From Acidobacteriota bacterium (lineage in GTDB: Bacteria; Acidobacteriota; Vicinamibacteria; Vicinamibacterales; UBA8438), in the NCBI GenBank assembly GCA_009861545.1, contig VXME01000173.1:1-64000 (forward strand): a stretch of DNA of 64,000 nucleotides. Direction: 5' to 3'. The position numbers were made by a program, and so were the translations under genes. Shown in pieces: positions 9,391 to 17,329 of this stretch. The notes below the pieces were generated by a model. It saw only the letters and a list, made by a program, of their open reading frames with translations, made no database searches and was not told the origin of the DNA. Positions within the stretch are counted from its first letter, which is position 1. Each line of letters begins with the position of its first letter.

Positions 9391-9585
9391 GGTTTCGCTC
9401 CGCTGGTTCCCTTGAAAAATGCTAGCACAATCCGTCTAAGTGCTTGCAGTCGACGACGACGGCGACGCTCAAAGCCGCGGTGACCGCGCAGAACCCCGAG
9501 ATCATCGCCGACAGGCAAGATTTCGTCGCTATTCCCTGGTAGTCATGGGGAAAGCCGGCTCCTCCGATTGGCGCACCAACGTCCC
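9391..9585. other. Gap with no intact gene
   Basis: I see no complete gene. A short open stretch on the plus strand ends in AQNPEIIADRQDFVAIPW before a TAG near 9539; it could be the tail of a lost gene, but I do not recognise it. Confidence 0.4.
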
Positions 9586-9897
9586 TGACCCGGAAGATGC
9601 AGGCGCATGGACGCGAGGCCGAACTGCCGCGGCACTTCCGATGCGACGAAGGGCGACCATGGAAGAGTCCCGACCTGTTCAGAATCGCCTCGCTGACGTC
9701 TTGTACATTGAGAGTTGGATCCGGTGGACGCGGCAGGCGGTTCTGGCTGCGGGCGCCAACCGGACTGTACGAGGAGGTGTGCCCGATGGGTAGCGAGAGT
9801 CGCGACGATTCCTTCGTCGACTCGGCGGCCGCGCTCACGCTGCGGCAGCAGGTCTCGCAATGACCGAACGATCTGAAGGCCGCGCTGGCTTGAGGCT
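9586..9897 (+). repeat. Copy A of upstream dioxygenase leader region
   Basis: Matches 15064-15377 with scattered substitutions and small indels. This is the sequence ahead of the intact dioxygenase alpha gene, including the 25-codon ORF with GAGGAGG ribosome site. Confidence 0.9.
9786..9860 (+). CDS. 25-codon ORF (copy A), kinase N-terminus-like
   Basis: ATG GGT AGC after GAGGAGGTGTGCCCG. The peptide starts MGSESRDDSFVDSAAALTL and is one residue different from copy B at 15266. It resembles the first residues of the sigma-linked kinase (MGNSGRDDLVTDVADALTL). Either a truncated duplicate of that gene or a real small ORF; I favour a remnant. Confidence 0.4.
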
Positions 9898-9912
9898 GTG
9901 AGGGTGCGCAGC

Positions 9913-10672
9913 ATGGACATCGGCAGTCTGGTCTACGACCGCCCCGACCTGGGCCGATTCAAGGTGCACCGTTCCACCATGGTGTCGCGGCCCATCCACG
10001 AACTCGAGCGTCAGCGGATCTTCGACCGCTGCTGGCTCTACCTGGGACACGAGTCGGAGGTGCCTACTCCCGGCGATTACGCGCGGCGAGTGGTCGCCGA
10101 AAGGCCGCTGTTCTTCGTCCGCACCCGCGACGGCGAGGTGGCGGCGTTCCACAACACGCGAGTACCTGGCCGGGGCCGCCGAATACCTCGACATGGCCGT
10201 CACCATTCGTGTGTTCCAGCCTACCGGCCCCGCCGGCATGGACGTCACGGCGTGGGAGATGGCCCCCACCGGGGAAGCCGGCGCCAGGCTGCGCCGCCGC
10301 CTCGATTCGTTCCTGACCTTCCTGGGACCGGGCGGATTCGCCACGCCGGACGACATCGAAGCCCTGGAGTCGTGCCAGCAGGGATTCCGTTCGGGCGGCG
10401 TCGAGTGGTCGGATCTTTCCCGCGGGTTGCACCGCGAGCCGCACGCGAACGACGAGTTGCAGATGCGCTGCTTCTGGCGGCGCTGGCAGTCGCTAATTGC
10501 CGGAACACCGCACGTCGAGCAGTACGAAATGGGACTACCGCCCGGCGCGGTCCCGGAGTCTCCAACGTCATGGTGACGATGGTGGAAGGTGACGAAATCG
10601 AGGCCACCGCCGCGGTTGCCGTTTGGCGCTTTCGCGCGGGCGAATCACGGCGCCTTGAGCATCATCTTCTGA
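9913..10672 (+). pseudogene. Decayed copy of the Rieske dioxygenase alpha and beta genes
   Basis: Near-identical to 15393-17295 but with four internal deletions: the equivalents of 15639-15871 (233 nt, frameshift), 15906-16322 (417 nt), 16688-17075 (388 nt, removing the alpha/beta junction) and about 105 nt near 17165-17269. The junctions show 1-3 nt of microhomology. The first Rieske cysteine pair and the mononuclear iron ligands are lost. The alpha C-terminus (from 10193, MAVTIRVFQPTGPAG) and the beta end (up to TGA 10670-10672) survive as pieces. It cannot make an active enzyme. Confidence 0.93.
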
Positions 10673-10673
10673 G

Positions 10674-10772
10674 ATCAGCGCCGTGTTCAACCACACCGAC
10701 ACCGAGGTGACGGACCACGACAAGGGTCTGCTCGACGGCCGCCGGATCGCGGAGTACGCCTACGCCCTGCCG
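10674..10772 (+). pseudogene. 97-bp TonB-receptor scrap
   Basis: Matches 8600-8700 of the receptor fragment (encoding AVFNHTDTEVTD and GLLDGRR-AEYAYALP). It is fused directly to the end of the decayed dioxygenase copy, so a second copy of this receptor piece also took part in the rearrangement. Confidence 0.85.
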
Positions 10773-10861
10773 TGCAAATACCGTCTTGTTGTTTCATACC
10801 GAGCCGAGAAGTGCGACGGTAGGCTGAATGGCGACAGGGCAGAGCCTCGCCTTAAACAGAT

Positions 10862-11279
10862 GACGGACCAGCGCCTGCGGGTGCCCCCGTGCCCCCGCCG
10901 AACCAGCGGGCACGCGTGGCGCCTGGCACGCGAGCGTTCGACGAGGGAGTGCGAGGCCGATGTCTGCCAAGCCTGCGCTCTGGTACGGCTGACCTCGTAC
11001 CGCACGGGGCAGGTCGTGCGCTACGTGACAGCGGAGCCGATGCCGGCCGGGACCGAGCACACTTCGGGCGGAGGCGAGCTGCCCTCGGTCGCTCTGACAA
11101 CCCGGTTCCTGGTGCTGTGCCAGCACTACGGCTCCGAAACGCTCGCGGTCCACATCGTGGCCGCAGGGCGCAGTACCGGAATATCGAACCTGCCGCCAGG
11201 CGACGACTGGACGAAATGGGACAGGGAGCAGTTGCGAGCGGCCATCGACTACCTCGAACAGAAACGCAGGGGGCGGTAG
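10862..11279 (+). CDS. Hypothetical protein, doubtful
   Basis: Open frame ending in ALTTRFLVLCQHYGSETLAVHIVAAG and WDREQLRAAIDYLEQKRRGR, whose second half looks protein-like. The first half (Arg/Pro/Cys-rich) does not, and no ribosome site precedes the ATG at 10862. I do not recognise it. It could be the 3' part of a gene cut by the adjacent rearrangement. Confidence 0.3.
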
Positions 11280-11404
11280 GCAGCCGACGGTGCCGCCGTC
11301 GGGAAACGGCCTGTCGCCGGGCGCCTGCAGTTGCGGCGGCAAGGCCGACAACGAGCCCAAGCAGGCGTCCGGCGCGCCGGAACTCGGCGACGCACCGTGT
11401 TCTC

Positions 11405-14116
11405 TCAGTTGAGAATCTCGGCCAGCGCCCGCCCGAACGCGTGCGCGGTGGCCGCGCGCGCCGAGCGGGGCGACGCCAGCATCGACGCCGTGAACGCGAG
11501 CACGCGCGACGATGAGTCCGAGCCCGCCGCAAAGCCGGCGCCGGGAGCGAGGTGCCGACGCCGAATGCGCCCCGCCACCTCCTCGATGTCGCCCCCCGCG
11601 AACGGATGCTCGCCCGACACCATTTCATGCAGCATCACGCACAGCGACCAGAGGTCGTCGGCCTCGTCGGCCGCGCGGCCGGACAGCACCTCGGGCGACT
11701 GATAGGCCAACGTCCCGCCCATCGTGGCGGCGTCGTTGGCCGCGCGAGCCAAACCGAAGTCCAGCAGCTTCGGCGACCCGCCGGACGTGAACCCGACGTT
11801 GCTCGGCTTGACATCCCCGTGCAGATAGCCCGCGTCGTGCAGTGCCGCCAGGGCATCGGACAACAGGGCGGCCGCGGCGACCGCCTGCGGCGCCGGCAGC
11901 GGGCCGTGCCGCAACCGGTCCTTGAGCGTGCCGCCGGCCAGGAACTCGACGACGAGGAACGGACGGCCCCGCCAGGACTCGACGCCGTAAATCTGGACCA
12001 CCGCCGGATGTGTCACCGTCGCCATGGCCCACGCTTCCGGCTTCATTCCCATCAGCCGCGAGGCCGACATGCCCGTCAGCGTCTTGACCGCGACGTCGCG
12101 CTCGAGCCGGAGGTCGCGCGCCAGATACACTGCGCCCATTCCACCGCGGCCCAGGCGCCGGATCAGTCGATACTTGCCGGCGAGAAGCTTGGGGACCTCG
12201 GCCTCGACATACGCCGACCCGCAGTCGCAAGCCGGCGAGTCGGCGGTGTCGGTCACGGCGCGGCACACGGGGCACTCGTGCGCCGCCGCCGCCTCCCGCG
12301 GCCGGGCGCCCGGTCCGCGTGTAACGTGCAGGCGCGCGACCGCCAGCCCCGCGGCCGCCCCCAGCGCCTCGAGGAACGGCACGTCGACCGAGCGCACGAT
12401 CCGGCCGTCGAGGCGACGCCCCACCACCACGACGCCGAACAGCTCCGCGCCGGGTCCGGGCACCGGCACGATCGCATCTGCCCCGGTCTCGATCACCCAC
12501 GCCGCATCGTCAGGCGGCAGCAAGGCGAAGATCGACGTCCTGTCGCCCGGATGGACGCGCAGCGACCCGCCCGCCGTCTCCAGGATGTGCAAGATGGCCG
12601 ACGCGCGCGCCAGCGGCGCCATCTTGTCGTCCGGCGCGCGGAAGTCATCCGCTTCCGTGTCGGTGTCGGTCGTGAGCAGCAGGACGGCAGGCGCACCGCA
12701 GCCGCGCGTCGCCGTCCGGTGCACCGTTCGGTTGACCGTCGTGATCCGCCCGACCCTGGCCAACGTCGCCGCCGCGTGGGCCAGCACCGCTCTTTGGTCC
12801 GTGGTCTCCGGAAAAATCCAGGCGTCGAGACGGAGCAGGAGTTGCTCGCGGCCGACGACCAACAGCAGCATGAGCGCGAGGGCGGCTGCGAGAGACTGCG
12901 CCAGCGGATCCGCGATGACCGCCCCCACCGTACGCTCCGGACGGCTCGCCATCAGCCACCCCAGCGCCACCATTGGCGCCACGGCAGCCATGCCGAGCAG
13001 GTGGGGGCGCAGCAGCAGCCGTCGGTAGAACGCCCGGACCACCTCGCGCAGGTGCGGCACGCGCACCGCGAGCATCGCATACCAGAGCAGGACCATCCCG
13101 GGAAAACGCATCAGCCCGATCACCGTCACCGATGGCGTCCATTCATAGGTGAACAACCAGTTCTCCCCCGGCGAGAACACAGCGATCACGTCGTAGGTCA
13201 GCGCCGAGCCCACGTACAGCACAAACCCACCGCTGAACACCAGGACGCGCCTTGCCTCGTCGGCCGGCGCCGAGCGCGCGCGCAGCCCGACGACCGCGAA
13301 CGCCGCGAGCGCCGACAGATGCAGAGCAGGGATGGTCGCATCGCCGACCGGGAAGACTATCGCCGTTCCGTACCCCGCCGTCGCGAGCTCGAACGATAGA
13401 GCGAGCGCGACCCACATCGTGCAGCCGACCCCCAGGCTGACCGGCACCATGCGGCGCGTGAGGCCATCGAGCCGGGTCCGGCGGCGGATACGCGGACACT
13501 CGCGAGCGAACGCCCAGAGGAAGGCGGGCGCGAACAGGAACGGCAGTACGTAGACGTGAGCGAGCAGCTTGGCCGGCGCGGGCGCTTCCAGGGCAAACCC
13601 GTCGATCAGGTGAGGCTGAATCTCCCACACAGACGCGTACACCATGTGTAGCGGCGCCAGCGTGGCCTTCAGCAGGAAGAACCCCCCGAGCAGCCATGCC
13701 CGTTGGTCGCCGCGGCCGGCCAGCAGCAGCACGCAGGCGGTCGCGACATGCCCGAGGAACAGGGTCGTCAGGAAGACGGCAAGCTCGCCATGTGCACCTC
13801 GGTAGTCGTTCCATGTCGATGAGAGCACCAGCAGTGCCGCCGCCACGTCGAGAGCGGCGATGGCGAGCAATGCGTGGAGGACGCGGCGAACCCGGGCGCC
13901 GGCGAACGGCTCGGTGCTCGTCGGCGGCCCGCTCCGCAGCGCAGCGTCAGCGGCAGGTCGACCCGCGAAGATGGCGCCGAGGCTGCGCAGGCTGTCGAGC
14001 ACGCGACGATTGGCGGGCGTAGCGAGCCCGGCGCACCGCTCCCACTCGACCTCCTGGTCCAGCGTGAGCGCGTCGGCCACGTCGGTGACCAGATCGTCGC
14101 GACCGCTGTTACCCAT
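11405..14116 (-). CDS. Membrane Ser/Thr protein kinase linked to an ECF sigma factor (copy 1)
   Basis: I start at ATG 14116 by alignment with the paralog at 22299. Order of parts in 903 aa: a short conserved N-terminal segment (RDDLVTDVADALTLDQEVEWE); about ten membrane segments (roughly 85-430); a GAF-like cytoplasmic region (about 440-610); a zinc-ribbon-like CPVC...CDCG; and a C-terminal protein kinase (about 645-903). The kinase has a glycine loop (GRGGMGAVYLA), Lys in DVAVKTL, a catalytic loop HGDVKPSNVG (HGD rather than HRD), DFG in LLDFGLAR and YQSPEVL. It is downstream of the sigma gene at 14241 on the same strand. It probably relays a membrane or cytosolic signal, perhaps to the sigma factor (inference). 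Confidence 0.88.
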   Translation of the reverse strand: MGNSGRDDLVTDVADALTLDQEVEWERCAGLATPANRRVLDSLRSLGAIFAGRPAADAALRSGPPTSTEPFAGARVRRVLHALLAIAALDVAAALLVLSSTWNDYRGAHGELAVFLTTLFLGHVATACVLLLAGRGDQRAWLLGGFFLLKATLAPLHMVYASVWEIQPHLIDGFALEAPAPAKLLAHVYVLPFLFAPAFLWAFARECPRIRRRTRLDGLTRRMVPVSLGVGCTMWVALALSFELATAGYGTAIVFPVGDATIPALHLSALAAFAVVGLRARSAPADEARRVLVFSGGFVLYVGSALTYDVIAVFSPGENWLFTYEWTPSVTVIGLMRFPGMVLLWYAMLAVRVPHLREVVRAFYRRLLLRPHLLGMAAVAPMVALGWLMASRPERTVGAVIADPLAQSLAAALALMLLLVVGREQLLLRLDAWIFPETTDQRAVLAHAAATLARVGRITTVNRTVHRTATRGCGAPAVLLLTTDTDTEADDFRAPDDKMAPLARASAILHILETAGGSLRVHPGDRTSIFALLPPDDAAWVIETGADAIVPVPGPGAELFGVVVVGRRLDGRIVRSVDVPFLEALGAAAGLAVARLHVTRGPGARPREAAAAHECPVCRAVTDTADSPACDCGSAYVEAEVPKLLAGKYRLIRRLGRGGMGAVYLARDLRLERDVAVKTLTGMSASRLMGMKPEAWAMATVTHPAVVQIYGVESWRGRPFLVVEFLAGGTLKDRLRHGPLPAPQAVAAAALLSDALAALHDAGYLHGDVKPSNVGFTSGGSPKLLDFGLARAANDAATMGGTLAYQSPEVLSGRAADEADDLWSLCVMLHEMVSGEHPFAGGDIEEVAGRIRRRHLAPGAGFAAGSDSSSRVLAFTASMLASPRSARAATAHAFGRALAEILN

Positions 14117-14240
14117 CGCATGTTGCCTTTGTTCGGTCTGCTCGCCGGCGCGCGGCAGCACCGCGCGCCGCGTCCATCCGAATGACGGCTCTCGTGTAGA
14201 TAGGACGTCGGCGGGCGGATTCTGAACACGCGGGCTCGCG

Positions 14241-14825
14241 TTACGAATCCGCGATGGCGTTGCTCAGCCGGATCACCGCCCGCCGCAGCGCCATCCGCGC
14301 GGCGGCGGGACTGGGCAGGCGTTCGAGGAGGGCGAGTTGCTCGTCGCTGTATCCCAGCTCCCCGCGACCGACGATCAGCCGGCGCTCGCGGGCCGTCAGG
14401 CGCCCCAGGCAGTGCAGGTAGCGCTTCCAGGTCTCCTCGTCGACGAGCTGCCGGTATTGCGGCGCCGCATCGTCCGTGTACCGGACCGACGCGTCCGGCG
14501 CGATGCTGTTCCGACGACGGGCCGCGCGCCGCAACTCGTCACGGATTCGGTTCTCGACCGCGCGGCGAAGGTAGGTTCGCAACGCGCTGGCCTGTCTCGC
14601 CTCGAAGCCGCCGAGCCGCGCGAACGTCTGCCGCAACGTGTCCTGGACCAGGTCGCTCGTGTCGATGGCGCCGCGCATCCGCTGCGGCAAGCGGCCGCGA
14701 GCCCACCGCCGAAGCCACGGTGTGTACCGTTCGAGCAACGCGCCGGCCGCCGAGCGGCTCCCCGTTCTGACCCGCTCGAAGAGGCGCCGCTCGGAACTGG
14801 AACTGCTGCGGTCAGGCTCGTTCAC
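14241..14825 (-). CDS. ECF-type RNA polymerase sigma factor (copy 1)
   Basis: 194 aa, GTG start at 14825 with AGGA upstream. Region 2 is visible as LLERYTPWLRRWARGRLP and IDTSDLVQDTLRQTFARL, with RAVENRIRDELRRAARR after it. The region 4 helix-turn-helix is ARERRLIVGRGELGYSDEQLA, then a helix rich in Arg. It is the first gene of a two-gene unit with the kinase at 11405-14116 (125-nt gap). No anti-sigma gene is seen, so regulation by the kinase is plausible, as in other kinase-linked ECF groups. Its paralog is at 21728. Confidence 0.9.
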   Translation of the reverse strand: MNEPDRSSSSSERRLFERVRTGSRSAAGALLERYTPWLRRWARGRLPQRMRGAIDTSDLVQDTLRQTFARLGGFEARQASALRTYLRRAVENRIRDELRRAARRRNSIAPDASVRYTDDAAPQYRQLVDEETWKRYLHCLGRLTARERRLIVGRGELGYSDEQLALLERLPSPAAARMALRRAVIRLSNAIADS

Positions 14826-15063
14826 GGCTTCCTGAGACAGGCCGGGTTCACGGGCGCACGACCGCGGGCGGGGCGCTGCCGAACTCGGTCGGCGCCTCGA
14901 ACCCGAGCCGCGGCGCCGACATGTCGGCCGCTTCCTCTTCCTTCACGTGCATCAGGCCCGCCCTCGGTCCGATGGCCGATCACCAATCGGCCTGGTGGTG
15001 GGAAACGGGTTGCAACGATGGAGTCGTGCATCTTCACGCATGGACGTAGCGCGAATTCTACAG
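14826..15063. other. Intergenic region, no gene seen
   Basis: Between the divergent sigma gene and the copy B repeat. Open frames here are shadows. It should hold the promoters for the sigma factor and perhaps the dioxygenase operon; none is convincing by eye. Confidence 0.5.
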
Positions 15064-15377
15064 GACCCGAAAGATGCAGGGCGCATGGACGCGAGGCCGA
15101 ACCGGCGCCGGCACTCCCGATTCGACGAAGGGTGGCCATGGAAGAGTCCCGACCTGTTCAGAATCGCCTCGCTGACGTCTTGTACTATTGAGAGTTGGAT
15201 CCGGTGGACGCGGAGGGCGGTCCTGGCTGCGAGCGTCGACCGGACTGTACGAGGAGGTGTGCCCGATGGGTAGCGAGGGTCGCGACGATTCCTTCGTCGA
15301 CTCGGCGGCCGCGCTCACGCTGCGGCAGCAGGTCTCGCAATGACCGAACGATCTGAAGGCCGCGCTGGCTTGAGGCT
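15064..15377 (+). repeat. Copy B of the dioxygenase leader region
   Basis: Matches 9586-9897. It precedes the intact dioxygenase operon, so it may hold its promoter. The copies share CTTGTAC-ATTGAGAG near 15178 and the GAGGAGG ribosome site near 15251. Confidence 0.9.
15266..15343 (+). CDS. 25-codon ORF (copy B), kinase N-terminus-like
   Basis: ATG with GAGGAGG upstream encodes MGSEGRDDSFVDSAAALTL and six more residues, then TGA. It aligns with the kinase N-terminus (G-RDD-x3-D-xA-ALTL-Q-V). It lies 50 nt upstream of the dioxygenase alpha start. It may be a leader ORF or the stub of a third kinase copy. Confidence 0.4.
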   Translation: MGSEGRDDSFVDSAAALTLRQQVSQ

Positions 15378-15392
15378 GTGAGGGTGCGCAGC

Positions 15393-16727
15393 ATGGACAT
15401 CGGCAGTCTGGTCTACGACCGCCCCGACCTGGGCCGATTCAAGGTGCACCGTTCCACCATGGTGTCGCGGCCCATCCACGAACTCGAGCGTCAGCGGATC
15501 TTCGACCGCTGCTGGCTCTACCTGGGACACGAGTCGGAGGTGCCTACTCCCGGCGATTACGCGCGGCGAGTGGTCGCCGAAAGGCCGCTGTTTTTCGTCC
15601 GCACCCGCGACGGCGAGGTGGCGGCGTTCCACAACACGTGCCCCCATCGGGGCGCCCTCGTGTGCCGGACCGACCGCGGCAACGCCGAGGCGTTCCAGTG
15701 CTTCTACCACGCCTGGACCTTCGACACGTCCGGCGCTCTGACCGGACTGCCGGGTGGCGACGGGTACGGCCCGGATTTCGACCGCGGCGAAATGGGGCTG
15801 CGGTCGCCGCGCTTCGACAGCTACCGGGGCTTCGTCTTCGTCTGCTTCGACCGCGAGACCGAGCCCCTGCGCGAGTACCTGGCCGGGGCCGCCGAATACC
15901 TCGACCTGGTGGCCGACCAGGACGCCGTCGGGATGCGGGTCGTCGCCGGCTCGAACCGCTACAGCATCAAGGCCAACTGGAAGCTGCTCGCCGAGAACAG
16001 CGTCGACGGCTACCATACGCCTTTCGCCCACCGGAGCTTCTTCGACTACCTGGCCGGCGCCGGCGGGGGAAACCCGACAGCCGTCGGCGACCGCCGGGGG
16101 TTCGGTCGTTCCCTCGGCAACGGACACGGCGTGATGGAGGTCGACGCTGCCTTCGGGCGGCCGGTCGCCATGTGGCATCCGTGTTACGGCGAGGATGCCC
16201 GCGCCGAGATCGAGAGCATCAAGGACGAACTCATCGCCCGCCACGGGCTCAACAAGGCGCTTCGGATGTGCGAGAAGTCCCGCAACCTGCTGATATTCCC
16301 CAATCTGATCATCAACGACATCATGGCCGTCACCATTCGTGTGTTCCAGCCTACCGGCCCCGCCGGCATGGACGTCACGGCGTGGGAGATGGCCCCCACC
16401 GGGGAAGCCGGCGCCAGGCTGCGCCGCCGCCTCGATTCGTTCCTGACCTTCCTGGGACCGGGCGGATTCGCCACGCCGGACGACATCGAAGCCCTGGAGT
16501 CGTGCCAGCAGGGATTCCGTTCGGGCGGCGTCGAGTGGTCGGATCTTTCCCGCGGGTTGCACCGCGAGCCGCACGCGAACGACGAGTTGCAGATGCGCTG
16601 CTTCTGGCGGCGCTGGCAGTCGCTCGTTGCCGGAACACCGCACGTCGAGCAGTACGAGCAGGGACTACCGCCCGGCGCGATCCCGGAAACCGCCCCGTCC
16701 CCCGAGTCGACCAGGGGCGCGGAATAG
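15393..16727 (+). CDS. Aromatic ring-hydroxylating dioxygenase alpha subunit (Rieske)
   Basis: Start at ATG 15393 (AGGG 8 nt upstream; GTG 15378 is an alternative). The Rieske 2Fe-2S site is C83-P-H85 and C103-F-Y-H106. The catalytic domain has WKLLAENSVDGYHTPFAH with the two iron-binding histidines. About 444 aa, normal for the family. It is followed by the beta subunit 28 nt later, then a TonB receptor and a sodium symporter, which suggests uptake and oxidation of an aromatic or similar carboxylated compound. The reductase and ferredoxin are not in the window. A decayed copy lies at 9913-10672. Confidence 0.93.
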   Translation: MDIGSLVYDRPDLGRFKVHRSTMVSRPIHELERQRIFDRCWLYLGHESEVPTPGDYARRVVAERPLFFVRTRDGEVAAFHNTCPHRGALVCRTDRGNAEAFQCFYHAWTFDTSGALTGLPGGDGYGPDFDRGEMGLRSPRFDSYRGFVFVCFDRETEPLREYLAGAAEYLDLVADQDAVGMRVVAGSNRYSIKANWKLLAENSVDGYHTPFAHRSFFDYLAGAGGGNPTAVGDRRGFGRSLGNGHGVMEVDAAFGRPVAMWHPCYGEDARAEIESIKDELIARHGLNKALRMCEKSRNLLIFPNLIINDIMAVTIRVFQPTGPAGMDVTAWEMAPTGEAGARLRRRLDSFLTFLGPGGFATPDDIEALESCQQGFRSGGVEWSDLSRGLHREPHANDELQMRCFWRRWQSLVAGTPHVEQYEQGLPPGAIPETAPSPESTRGAE

Positions 16728-16754
16728 TCCGCTGGCGAGAGCAAGGAGCGGAGC

Positions 16755-17294
16755 ATGGAACCCAAGTCCACTCCGGCCCAGCCGTTCGCGGCCGGACTTC
16801 CGGGCGACGCCGCCTCGCTGCTGTTGCAGCTCGAAGTCGAGCAGTTGCTCTATCTGGAAGCGCGGCTGCTGGACGATTGGAGCTTGGACGCTTGGCTGGC
16901 GCTGTACACTCCGGACGCGCGCTATGTGGTCCCCACGACCGACCTGCCGAAGGGCGACCCGGGATCCGACCTCGTGTTCATCGACGACGACCGCGACCGG
17001 ATGGCAGCCCGGGTCGTCAGGCTGCAGGGCCGCCACGCCCACCGCGAGTACCCCTGGTCGCGCACCCGCCGGTTCGTCTCCAACGTCATGGTGACGATGG
17101 TGGAAGGTGATGAGATCGAGGCCACCGCCGCGGTTGCCGTCTGGCGCTTCCGCGCGGGCGAATCCGCTCCCTACGTCGGGCGTTACGACGTGCGCCTGCG
17201 CCGGGTGGGCGGACGCCTGCGCCTGTGCCGCAAACGCGCCGTCCTGGACCAGGAGACCCTGTCCGATCACGGCGCCTTGAGCATCATCTTCTGA
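16755..17294 (+). CDS. Ring-hydroxylating dioxygenase beta subunit
   Basis: 179 aa, ATG 16755 with AAGGAGCGGAGC before it. SnoaL/NTF2-like beta subunit: LLLQLEVEQLLYLEARLLDDW, WLALYTPDARYVVP, RRFVSNVMVTM and a C-terminal RKRAVLDQETL, all typical of BphE/BenB-type small subunits. It stabilises the alpha3beta3 enzyme and carries no metal. It is directly downstream of alpha. The distal part of this gene is duplicated in the relic at 10558-10672. Confidence 0.93.
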   Translation: MEPKSTPAQPFAAGLPGDAASLLLQLEVEQLLYLEARLLDDWSLDAWLALYTPDARYVVPTTDLPKGDPGSDLVFIDDDRDRMAARVVRLQGRHAHREYPWSRTRRFVSNVMVTMVEGDEIEATAAVAVWRFRAGESAPYVGRYDVRLRRVGGRLRLCRKRAVLDQETLSDHGALSIIF

Positions 17295-17329
17295 GAATGC
17301 ACGAGGGTCGTCGTGACCGTGGTGACCCT

